DNA of 64,000 nucleotides from Pelecanus crispus (taxonomy: Eukaryota; Chordata; Aves; Pelecaniformes; Pelecanidae). Made by a program: the position numbers and the translations under genes. Shown one piece after another: positions 36,899-48,340 of this stretch (the first letter of the stretch is position 1; every line of letters starts with the position of its first letter). The stretch is taken from contig NC_134643.1 in the NCBI RefSeq assembly GCF_030463565.1, forward strand, positions 121,003,809 to 121,067,808, read 5' to 3'. Below the pieces are notes generated by a model that searched no databases, was not told the origin of the DNA, and saw only the letters and a program-made list of their open reading frames with translations.

Positions 36899-39800
36899 TT
36901 CCCAGTTTTATAAGATGAGATGTTCATACAGATTCTTCATAAATTTGCTTTTAATCATAGAGCTGTCTTTCTCTCTGCACTGGGCATGCTGGTGTGAGGG
37001 GGGTGAGTGGTGTGTCAGTCAAAGGATTCATGTTTGTGTCTGAGCGCTGGCATTTTAGTTGGCCCTTAGAATTCAACCACTGAAAGTTTCGTAGGGGAGG
37101 TTTTAGGGGTAGAAAAAACCTTTGTGGTATTTATAGCGTAAGTCCTATTTGTATGCAGTCCTTAGTTAAACCATAGGTAACATGTTAGTTGATGTAAATG
37201 GGGCTGGGAACAAAACCTTAAGTGAGCAAAAAATAACTGCTGAAACAACCATTAAGTTGTATGAATTCAGCCTAGTATGACGGCAGTGGAGATAATGTAT
37301 GAGGACCCACCTGTGGCTTTCCCTGCCCCCCACTTCCAGTTCAGAGGTTAGTGGTGTGGAGAGGAAAAAAAATAATAGAAAGGCTCACTTTGCTGTAACA
37401 AATCATAGTCTGTATCATAGAAGTAACTCCATCTCTGGCAGTATGCTGTATTTTTCAGTTAAGGCCTTTCTCAGGCTGGAGGGAAGTTTTGTTCTTGTTG
37501 AGTAATACAAAGGGAAACCTTAGTATTTTGTATAAATGTGAGTTAGCAGGTCAGAGCAAGGCTCAACTAACCGGTCAGCTATTGAAGCTTTGGAAAGGAG
37601 GGGGAAGTGCGCTATGAAGGGCAAATTGACTTTAGAAGCATTGGTGAAATACAAATAAATTGAGTTTAATCATTAGACACGCATTGGAGAGCGGAAGAGG
37701 TAGCCTAGGGTATCAGTCAAAATGCCTTTAAATGAGAGGCTGCATCTTAAAGAATATTCAGTTAGTCTTTAGAATCATGTTGAGATAACTTGTTTGTGAA
37801 TGACTTCATTTGAACTGTCAAGATAATGTTTGTAGGTGTTTGTTTGGATTCTAGTCTTGGCCCATTGACTAATAATTTGATAAGTAAATACATAGGGTTT
37901 GCTATCCCTTTTGACACTATTAAGGTCAGTATTTTCTGTGGTACCATCTCAAAAATACTTATTTACATCTCAGCTAGTAAGGCCATATCTTTTAACATCG
38001 TATGTCAGTTAGGAAATGGTCTACGGTTTCCTGATGGGAAAACTGAAACACAGCTTTGTGCGATTTGGTGGAGGTCTTTAGTAGAATTGTCATTTGAAGC
38101 CTGGTCTTCTGCATCTTTTTTGCATATTATGTAAATATTGCCAATTCTGATGAACCTGTGCTTTTCTGTTTTCATAGAAATGTTTCTGAAATTCTTTCTG
38201 ATTTTGTCTAAAATATTCATAGAATTTTCTTTCAGTTTCACATACTGTGAAGAACAGTTGTGGAAACAAATCAGAGTTAAAAAGCTAATACCAGAAACAA
38301 GATTATGAATATAATTTCCAAAAAGTATTTTCTTTGACTTGCCAATATACTTGCTTCTCAGCTCTTTCGGGTTCTTGTGTCCTTTTAAGTTAAGAGTAAG
38401 ATACATTAAAACCAAGGATGGTTAAATTAGTATTCATTATAAATATTTTGACATACACACTTGTGAATGGGTTCTGACAGTCATTAAACTAAAATAATTC
38501 ATGTGCTTTGTTTAACTGTGGCAAGGAGTAGAATATGTAGCTATAAACGCGAAGGTATTTGTCCTTTAAGTAAAGGCAAGAGTTGACAGTAGATGTTAGT
38601 TGTGTATGGATTTACATTATGCCAGTTTACCCCTTATCCTAAGTGACTATTTTATTTTCTAACCTAGTTCTTATTAAAAAAAAAACCAACCCACACAATT
38701 CCTACTAGCATTTTTTAGGGTGTTGTGTTTGTGGAGTTTTTTTGTTGTTGGGTGTGTTAGTTTTTTTTCTTTTTTATTTAGGTGAGCCATGCCTTTAGGA
38801 AGTCTGTGCATTGTTGTTATCTTCCCAGAGTAACTTGTTTGAATACCAGCAGAATTGAAGGGTTATAAACGGTGAGATTTTGCTACAAAGGAGTCTCTGA
38901 AATCCCTTCAGTCCTATTTCATTTTTTAGCACTGAAACAAACTAAATCCCATGATATGATTTTTATCCCTGATCCAAAAAGTAAACAATTAGTGTTGTAT
39001 AAAATAATGTTAAACTGCAAAGTAATAACACTTTTTTTCTGGCTTTGGTATGGACAGCTTTATATCATCTTCTGAGGGAAACTATTCAAACCTCTGCTCT
39101 GTGGAAAGCTTCTACGATTACACAGTATCAATCCTTCCCCCCACCTCATGCCCCGAGTTCTCATGTAGCTTGCAAATATTAGAAAAAGTGAATATTCAGG
39201 CTTAAAATCTGGAAAACAAATTAAGACTCTCAGTGCAGACTTAAAACTTGCCAGACTTCCCGTGATTCTTTTTAATTCTTGCTTGTGACTTGACAGGAGT
39301 CCAAATGCGGTGGTAAGAATTATGTTGCAGAAATACAACCTAATAATTTTTAAAAAGCTCATTTATGTAATTAAGCTGTGAACAATATCATCCAGGTGTT
39401 TAGACTAATAAATAATACAGTTTAGAATTTTAATTATGAATGTGCTAATCATCTGAAGATGAAACCTACTTTTTTTTAGAGGAGAAAGCATTGTTCTTAT
39501 GAAGCAAAGCTTACTTTTTGCCTTTTTTAAATCACTTTTTTCTTTTAAAGTCTTTTTGAACTAAAGATGGAGAAGCAATAAACATGAACACTAAAATGCT
39601 TGTTCATTCCTTGTCAGCATAACATGAATCAGCAGCTATTAACTGCTGTAGGCATTCATCTGTAACATAACTTTTTCTCCTTAAAAGGAGAGGTAGCTGG
39701 GGGCAAGGACATAGATATAAAACTTTAGAAAAAAGCCTTTGCAGTGTATTTTGAATAAAATGTCTCTTATCCGAACTCTCCTGTTTTAGCAGTAGTAAAT

Positions 39801-42059
39801 GATAGTTGTCCCCTTCTACTTTACATCTGTGGATGAGAGATTTTTTTTCTTTCGTAAGAGAAAGTAAATGTAAATGTCCACCCTAGGGGAACCAAGCAGA
39901 TAAGTGACCTGCTGGAAGTTACTCAATAGATCAGCATAGGAGTTGGGAATAGCACCCGGAGCTTGTTTTTTCCAAGCTATTTTTTGGGGGTCTGCAGTGC
40001 TTTTTTTCCAACTGTTCAGGAGTTTCAAGTGTTCTGAGAGTACAGATGTGTTACAAGCATAGTGATAGCTGAGCAGACCTTTATTGTCTGCTAGGTGATA
40101 AATTAACCTTGCTAGTTTTATTGTGATGTTGATCACAACAAATTGCATCTGGATGTCCAAGTTGGACAGCTGTCCTTTGCTGTCACTGCTGTCTGAGCCA
40201 CATAACTGATATCTGAGTCTAGGAAAAAAAGGTTAGCTCTTCTTTTTAGGAATATCTGAAGTAGATTTATTGACTGATGGAAAATAAGAAAGAAGTGCCT
40301 TCTCCTTAAAAGAAAGCACTGACTTGATAGGATGTAACTCCTGTAGCTCATGTATTTTTGGTTGGCTCTTGCTAGTAGTGTTGCTGTCTTAGTAGAGCTC
40401 AAGACACAAGACCCACAGGTCAATTTGTGCTGGTTTATTGCCCCACTTGCTGTTAAGTGTATTGCAGGTGATGGTAACAAAGTACGTGTGTTTCACTTGG
40501 CGGTGAGTCTTTCACAGACAATCATTAGGTGTGGATGCTAGACTCGATGGAATCCAAATGCTTGTGGGTTCCCGTTGTACCTTGGTGACCATTAGATACT
40601 GGATTTTCTTTTCCAGGTCCTTAGATTTATCGCCAAGAGTTTAGATAGCAAGTTTGGCAAATGAGCTATGTCTTTCCTGGAAGTGCAAGCCTCCTAAGTA
40701 GTAAAGGCATGATGACCATTATTGATTTCCATGGATTTCTGTGCTCTGATTTAGTATTTTTAAGGACACCTGAAACATTCAAACTCAGAATGTTCAAAAA
40801 GTATTTTGGTAAATGTGTACACAAATCATAGGTGTATCATAATGTAAATAGAAGCAGAAATGACAGTGATTTGCACTCTCAAACCTGTATCTCAGTTTTA
40901 AGGGCCATTTTAGTATTATTTGGCTATTTGCCTTAAAGAGTCTTGGAGCCTATGGAGGTCATTTCTGTGACTCATTCATTTTTTCTAGTTGTGAACTTTC
41001 TTCTAACGCCGCCAGCAGATCTTTCCAGCATCAGCTGGTCTGACGTTCAAAACAGTCCCTTTAGCTGTAAAGCATACCCCTTTGTATGTTGAAATCTCAC
41101 CCTTTTCAGTTTTTGTGGTGTTTGAGTATAAACTAAAGGACACTGAATTTACCTCTGTGTTAGCTGTCTTAATTGTTGTTCTAAGTTACTCTGTGGTAAA
41201 GTTCCTGGCAGCTGTCATAGGCAGGCAGAGACACCTCCAGCTGTTGTTTTTGTCGTCTTTGTTCAGAAAGAATGATGCAAGTATACAATAAACCAGCTAT
41301 AAGCATATAGAACTGGTGTTACCTGACAGTTTTTCTAAGTTACTGAAAAGCTTAGTTGTAAACTATATGGCATTTGGGGGGTTTTCTAACATTGATGCAA
41401 AATGCAAGATACTCTGTCTAAATTTTTATTTAGAGTCTAAAGAAGTTCTTGCTATTAGTTCACTGCATTCAATAATAGTATGTTTTACTTATTTAGTCAG
41501 TTTCGTTGATTTTTATGATCCTGTATGTTTGGCATTCATTACTAATGAAATATTTTGGACAGAGCATTTGTGTTTTAGAAATTCTCTACAGAAAAGCTGG
41601 AGTTCTTTGGTAGTTGTCCAGTGGGCATCTGGATAAGTGGCAATGATTTGGGATGATTGCTGTTGATGTTAATATTTGCAGTGAGCTGATGGGTGGTACA
41701 GTTGCTTTATGTTCTAAGGTTTTAAATGTTGTCTTAATATCTGCATCTTATTCCTATTGCTTCTGGTTAGCCTTGTAACTTTCCCCTTTGAAGGGGATTT
41801 CTGTCTGTTGCTGCCTTTTTGCAACTACAAAGGACTTAATCATTATGGCAAATTGTGAAGTTTGAGCTCAACAACACAAAAAAAGGCAAGGGCTTATATT
41901 GAGTGTTCTGTGTCAGTATACATACACTGTGTTTTGCTGTTCTTTGCATAATAAGGAAAACTACTCCTCAGCATTAAATACTTGAGGAGGTCGTACTGTG
42001 TCAGACCTTGACTTTTAGGAGTGGTTTGCTAGGAAGACATATTGTAAAAGGCATTTACT

Positions 42060-42180
42060 GGTTTTATTATTATTATTTTACTATATACGCATGTATATAT
42101 TATATAAAAAGTTATGTATTGTTTACATAACACATTATTTCTATATTTACACATATTATTCAAAAATATATATCTTTTTT
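42060..42180. repeat. AT-rich low-complexity zone
   Basis: Built from TATTATTATTATTTTA, ATGTATATATTATATA and AAAATATATATC-like elements in intron 1. No coding or regulatory signal is visible. Confidence 0.7.
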
Positions 42181-42665
42181 GTGAAATGCAGTACAAAACT
42201 GTTTCCAGGACTGTGTAATTGAATTTTCAGAGACATACTGAAACATCAAGCAGTTCTTTTGCCCTATCATAAATGTATGGAGGTAAGCTGGTTTCTGTGC
42301 ACGCTTTTGTCAGCTTCAGTGACAACTTGATGCTTCAAAGCTTCCTTCATCTCTCGGATAACACTTTTCTTGTTGACCACAGGATATCGAGTGCAGGCTT
42401 TTTACATATTGCGGTGGTGGTGCTGCTAAGCATGAAAGTTAATTTACCTTGTGCCAAATTTGTATGTGTGTGGATGAGAAATACATCACACTATTATGAG
42501 GTTTACCCTGGTAATATGTACCTACTTTTACGCTATCTATTCCAATGTAATATGATCTATTATTATTTTCCTTCTGTAACTTAGCAACAACAGTTCCTTA
42601 TAGTTTTACCTGGTCTCAGCCATAATGTTTATCATCTTTGGAATATATACTTTTTTTTTTCTTAG

Positions 42666-42940
42666 TATTATAGAATGCTTTGGGTCGGAGGGGACCTTTA
42701 GAGGTCATCTAGCCCAACGCCCCTGCAGTGAGCAGGGACACCTTTAACCAGATCAGGTTGCTCAGAGCCCCGTTCAACCTGACCTTGCATGTCTCCAGGG
42801 ATGGGGCCTCCACTGCCTCTCTGGGCAACCCGTTCCAGTGCCTCACCACCCTAATTGTAAAATATTTCTTCCTTATATGCAGTCTAAATCTACCCTCCTC
42901 TAGTTTAAAACCATTACTCCTTGTCCCTATCGACAGGGAA
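42666..42940 (-). mobile_element. CR1 3' fragment in BACH1 intron 1, antisense
   Basis: The left edge carries the CR1 3' end in reverse (ATAGAATGCTTTGGGTCGGA, then GGGACCTTTAGAGGTCATCT). Homology runs about 270 bases to the 5' truncation near 42938. It is highly similar over its full length to the first 290 bases of the 13.99 kb copy, differing at scattered positions, so both come from related source elements. Confidence 0.95.
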
Positions 42941-43690
42941 GACTTAATGGTTTACCTGAAGATCTGCACCAAGTGACTCTTCAGGGCAGAGATTGTGGGG
43001 GAAGGAGGTAGAGGATCATTTAACTAACTTTTATTCTGCAGTCAACTAGGAGTTAAAGAGCAGTAATTGCTGCCAATTGTAAGCAATCAGATGAGCAAAC
43101 CTGCAGTCTGATTTTAAAATACCTTACATTTACTATACTTTGCAGTTACCTCCATGTTAATAAAACAAGCTAATGAATAACTTCAAATGCATGAGAAAAA
43201 TGGGCCTTGGATGAGATCTGTATTTGCCAGTGAGTCTTGATAGGCATCTTGCTCTGATCTCCACACCATGTATTTAAACAAATGTATATTCCTTTTTTAA
43301 ATGTTGTTGCAGTGCTAATTTTCATCAATAAGTAGTTTATAAGTTCTTTGAAAATGAATATGTATATATCTAGTCAATTAAAAGTAGAGATGTCTAAATG
43401 TACTGAAGATATGGTAATTTTACAGGTACCTGTTAAGCATAGTTTTCATATTCAATCATATGCTAGTAGGGAGGAAAAAAAAATTGGAGTTACTTTACTT
43501 TGATAAAGCAGAATGAAGTTTTATAGCCAGTATTTAGGAGAAAATATTTTTGCCCTTAGGCAAAAAACATTTTTTATCCCAAATCACTGTCCGATAAAGA
43601 ATGGAAACTTCATAGTAGCATGCTTGGTTGTGTTTTCAAAGCAGAACTTGATTCATTTGGCTGCAATGTGTGTTTATGTACATTCTCGCC

Positions 43691-43738
43691 TCTTTCCCCT
43701 CCCCTCCACCCCCCCCTCCCCTCCACCCCCCCCTCCTG
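43691..43738. repeat. C-rich short tandem duplication
   Basis: Two near-identical copies of a unit of the form CCCCTCCACCCCCC lie in tandem. The Pro-rich or Gly-rich open frames here are artefacts of the repeat. Confidence 0.7.
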
Positions 43739-44281
43739 TTTTTGCCCCTCCTCTCAAGGTTATTAGGTGCACGGAATTTCAGGTGAGAGGAATTTGAGGA
43801 ATGCTCTTGTGCTGACAGTACTAGTTTTCTTCCACTAACTGAGGATTTGTAATGAGTTTTCATGTTGTTGCTTCTTTAATCCTTTCAACCTGCATTATAA
43901 GGACTATTTTAAGTTTTGGAAGATTTTTATGGACTCTCCTTATTTTTGATGGTAACTGCTGTATTAAATATCTCAAAGAATATTCTTGCATGTTTTTGTT
44001 TCTTAGCATCTTTTGCATTCAGTCACGTGGTTGTTTGTTGACGCTGACTTAGTGAACAGTGATTTAAGTACACAGTCATCTGCTGACTTTTGGCTACTTT
44101 TACAAGTTATCTGTGCCTGCTTTTAGTTTTCCTTACTTAAATGTTAATTTTAAAATAAAAATAGCATGGTAGAATAGGAGTTTTAATATGGTTTCCAAGG
44201 AAATAATTTGTGTTACCATAGTTTGTAGTGTCTGTTTTCCTTCTTTTTAGTAACCTGTTGCTGCTTTCATTTGAATTGGCT

Positions 44282-44303
44282 GGGGGGGGGTGGTGGGGGT
44301 GGG
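44282..44303 (+). repeat. G-rich tract, quadruplex-capable
   Basis: G9 followed by TGGTGGGGGTGGG gives enough G3 runs for an intramolecular G-quadruplex on the transcribed RNA-like strand of intron 1. Confidence 0.6.
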
Positions 44304-47065
44304 AAATGATAATACTTTCTACAAATATTATCTAATATTTATAGAAGAAAATTATGTAAAATGGACACCTGCACTGTGAGGAACAGAGCCTAGAAGGGTC
44401 TGTCCTTGTAGGACAGTTTCAGCACGAGCTTTTAAGTTATAAAGCTTCTTTAAAAAGCACTATTGAATTCTTTTCTCTACTTCACACCTTTTCCCCTCTT
44501 TGTCCATCCATAAATGAGACTAATTTTAAGAATTTCCAAGTGCTCCAGGAGAATAGTTAAAGTAGAAGAAAAATTAAACAATTTACAGAAGAGATGTTCT
44601 TCTTCTCTTTGGTAAAACAGTAAGTCTTTTTGTTGTTGTGGATATGTATATAACAAATCTACTTATGGACAAGTGTATTTTGTACTTAGATGCTACTGTG
44701 GAAAATGTAGTTGGCTATCATGACGAATCCTATCTTAAATGTGGTACCATGTCTTTATTACACAACTGGAAAACAGAATTAAGACATTCACAAGTTTGAC
44801 CTCTGTTAGTACTTCTCTAAAGTGTTACAGCTTTTTACAGTGGTTACATTTTCCCTTTCCTGTTTGATGCTTTTTGTTTTCACCAGCATTTTCAGTCTTC
44901 TGGCTCTTTTCCTTTTAATATCTGTCTTTATCATGTGTGACAGTAATTAGATTTTACAAAGAAGACTGAGAGAAATTTAGTGTTTGAGTGTGGTGTGTGT
45001 GGTGTTTTTTTGTTTGGTTGGTTTTTTTCTAAAGGTTCTTTTAAATTCTGAAATGCTTAATGAAATGCTGCATTTTGTTTTGGATACTTCAAAAAAACTT
45101 CCATCCTGTTTAAAAATAGTGGGGACATAACTTGACTGATGAAATCTTCACATTAGGAAGTACACCATTCTGAAAGAGTAAAGTGTTAAATTGAGCTATG
45201 CTCAAATTCAGTATTTATTTTCACTTCTCAGGAAACAGAAGGTAGTGTTTCAGTGTTGAAACCTGATTTTTTTTGGCTCCAACAACATTGGAAGCTCACT
45301 ATGAGTGCTTCAAGTAGGCTGCACGCTGTTTTGAAAACATGTTGTGTGCCCTGCAGAGTTCAAGTGAAAAGGAGGGTTGACTGTCCTCTGCACACATATG
45401 TATATACACACACTACTGTTCCTTTTAGCCTTCCATGCTATGAAAGTGTAATGAGCTGAATTGGATATTGGAACTGATTATTTTATAAGGGGAAACCCAA
45501 GAGCAGCATATATGATACATGGCTTGTCTATCTGAGGGTTGGGAGAACTTGAGACTTCAAAAGAAGAAAGAAAACAGAACCTTTAAAGGCCTGTCTGTAA
45601 CTGTAGTCTCCCTCCTGAGTTTTGCCTAGGTTCACCCCAAAATATGTCATTATCTTTAATACTTCCCTGTGCTCCCCGCCACCCTGGAATTTAGTCTTCC
45701 ATTTTGTCCTCCATTCCTTTTTGATGATTTTTTTTTTTTTAAGGACTTCTGGTAACAAATATGGAGTCATACTTTGTTAAACTGTGTGTGCTGTAATATT
45801 TGAGGAATATGGTAGGTTAAGGATATAGAGCAAACAAATTACAAAAATGTAATTTATATTGCACTGCTTACCTCTCAAAAGCTATCATAAGAATAGGATT
45901 TCATGAATAACTGTCACAGGGAATTATTTCATAATTCTCATTTAAACTGATTAGAAATTAAGTATTTCCTAAGTAAACAAATCTCTGTAGTCTTGTTATT
46001 AGGTATATGAAAATGTTTAAACTGTTTTTTTGCTTCCAAAAATAAGCCCTTTAGGGTTAACAGCACATGGTATAGCTATTGCTTAGTGGGAAAACTCCAA
46101 TTTGTGTAACTCTTTTTTCCCTCAGAACTGTTATTTTCACAAACCAAAATCTTGTATATTTAAACAAATGCCCCCAAACAGACTTCCTGTCTTTGTCTTT
46201 GCCAAGTTATGATCTGTACATTTTGTTAGTAAAGTTGACTGTGAAGTTGAGCGTACAGTGTTCCATGAGGGAGTGGGAAGGTCAGATAATGCTGGTGCTC
46301 TGCACTTTACTGGAGTCCAGACTGGTACTGTGCCACTACTGCCGCTTGAAATGTGGATCTTTTTTGTCTCTCTCTCTGTTCAAAAGATCACTAAGAACGC
46401 CTGTATGCCATGAAAATAACTTGAGTAGTGAGTAACCAGGAGTATAGCTGGCAGGGTGGTTGTTTTTTCCCCAGTGTTTAAAAATGGCCATGCCCTCCTC
46501 TCTCCCTGTGTTGTGAAAGTTTCCTATATTTGAAAACTGAAGATTTGCATTGGCTACAGCTTTATTGTTGTTGGGAGCTGGCATATCATAACAACCTCTG
46601 TTGAGCAATATAATGATTGGGTAGTCCTGTGTCAGCTGAAGTGAGTCTCAGCAACTGTGTTCAGTTACAGTAACTCTTGGGTAGAATAGTGCAGTGTAAT
46701 TCTAAATACTCAGTTAGTTAAGGTAACACTTTTCCTAGCAATATCGTATTTTCCTTGCAGAAAAGTTCCAAATCTGGTTACATGGTTTCTTCATTGAGCT
46801 TCAGATGGGAGGACACTTCTTATTAGGCTCTTTTTATTTTTCTTTTCTTTTTTTCTTTTTAACTGGAAGAAAGGCTCAATCCAAAGAAGATAGGACTTTA
46901 GAAATACAGTGTAAAGATCAGACTTGGAAATGCTGTTAAACTTTGCACTGTCTAGGAGGGCTGACTTCTTCCTAGCTCTTTTTTTTTTTTGCAAATACTA
47001 GGAGTTGAGGCATAGCTTCAGGACAGTTATATATAAGTTTGAACACTTACTGTTCAAAAAACAGG

Positions 47066-47208
47066 TAGATGTGGCACTTCGGGACATGGTTTAGTCTAGT
47101 CTACCCTTGATTGGTTTAGTGTGGACTTGGTAGTGTAGGTTAATGGTTGGACTGGATGATCTTAAAGGTCTTTTCCAACCTAAACGATTCTATGATTCTA
47201 TGATTCTA
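47066..47208 (+). mobile_element. CR1 3'-terminal fragment, sense, in intron 1
   Basis: The segment begins near GATGTGGCACTTCGGGACAT and ends with GATCTTAAAGGTCTTTTCCA and two to three copies of the ATTCTATG tail (CGATTCTATGATTCTATGATTCT). The 3' end is well preserved. A short unfamiliar stretch (TCTAGTCTACCCTTGATTGG) interrupts the usual CR1 sequence after GGGACATGGTTTAG. Confidence 0.92.
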
Positions 47209-48042
47209 AGTTTATTTCAAGGTTTTAAATATCATATAACTTTTACTGTTGTTTATTATCCAATAAATTCTGTTATTTTGGAACTCTGATGCTCTGTCAC
47301 AAAAGGAATTCCATCACCAGGTGATCTGAATCATAGTGATTGATTAGGAAAGCAAACTTTTCACAAGCATGGCAGTTGAAATAGTGATGAGCAGGAAAGG
47401 GGAAAAAAAGGCTGCATTAGAGGATTAAGGCAGGTGGAAAATAGAACTAATCTGCTTTAAAAACAAAACACCAACCTGCTAGAGAGAAAATGAGAGTATT
47501 CTACCAATGCCTGATTGGTTTAGCAGGCAAACTACTTTTGAAATAAGATAGAACACAAATATTTTAGTCTGTACTGACTGAATCAGTAAACAGAAGGGGC
47601 TTACATACTATTTTGGTGAATTTTGGCATCTGTTTTTTATTTCTCTTTACATTTTTATAGTGTTGGAGTCAGAATATACGGATAACTAAAAATGAAAGCT
47701 TAACTAATTTTTAGGTGTTACTGTAAAGTTAGGACTTAATCACTTGCTGAGGAAAAATCTGTTCTTTATCACTGAAGTCACATGAAAAATTGTTCCCTTT
47801 TTTGGCCTATGAAACTACTAAAGCAGTATTTTAAGATGTACATATTAAGGTTTGGGTACTTCAGATGCTCATAAGCCTGTATTTATATATTACCATGTAT
47901 GAAATATTGAGTATTAATCTTAGTCTTAAAAAGAATTAGATCAGGCAATGCATGTTTAACAGTTTGCTTATTATGTTTTAGTATAAATAGGTTCCTGTTG
48001 GATATGACTTTCACTTGTACAACTCCTTTTTATTTCCTCCAG

Positions 48043-48100
48043 ATCTGAAGAATAGAAGCATGCTTTCCACTGAGACTTACACTACCATTTGTGATACAGA
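48043..48100 (+). other. BACH1: BACH1 5'UTR part of exon 2 with overlapping upstream ORF
   Basis: These 58 bases follow the acceptor at 48041-48042. They contain an ATG at 48060 with A at -3, opening a 16-codon frame that stops at TAA 48108-48110, so it overlaps the BACH1 start codon in a different frame. The main ATG at 48101 has A at -3 and T at +4, an adequate context. Confidence 0.8.
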
Positions 48101-48340
48101 ATGTCTCTAAGTGAGAAGAACAGTGTGGTTTTTGCATATGAATCTTCAGTACACAGTACCAATGTACTTCTCAGTCTTGATGATCAGAGAAAGCAAGATA
48201 TTCTTTGTGATGTTACTATTTTAGTGGAAGATCAGCGATTTCGGGCTCACAAAGCTGTGCTTGCAGCTTGCAGCAGTTACTTCCTTTCAAGAATTGTGGG
48301 CCAGGTGGATGCTGATCTTATCATCACTTTACCGGAAGAG
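48101..48340 (+). CDS. BACH1: BACH1 coding exon 2: N-terminus and first part of BTB domain
   Basis: Eighty codons from ATG to the donor GAAGAG|GTGAGT, ending in phase 0. The start agrees with known BACH1 proteins ([20 protein letters not shown]). The BTB/POZ domain starts at about residue 20; [19 protein letters not shown] (from residue 37) and CSSYFLSRI are its signature. The BTB domain mediates homodimerisation and cofactor contacts and is targeted by FBXO22 and FBXL17 ubiquitin ligases. Without splicing the frame would stop at 48428-48430. Confidence 0.97.

Larger units (their letters stand above)
35033..48042 (+). other. BACH1: BACH1 intron 1 (13 kb)
   Basis: The intron starts at GTGAGCCG and ends TTTATTTCCTCCAG (acceptor 48041-48042). 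The first 550 bases belong to the CpG island. It holds C-runs at 35205-35225 and 36879-36898, an AT-rich low-complexity zone at about 42.06-42.18 kb, a C-rich duplication at 43.69-43.74 kb, a G-rich tract at 44282-44303, and CR1 copies at 42.67 and 47.07 kb. No additional exon was recognised; alternative first exons are possible but not visible. Confidence 0.8.

Noticed and set aside
13991..42940. Two similar CR1 copies (14.0 and 42.7 kb) as a recombination hazard across the BACH1 promoter
   Set aside because: They are in the same orientation, but the shared stretch is only about 270 bases with scattered differences, too short and diverged for a confident claim.
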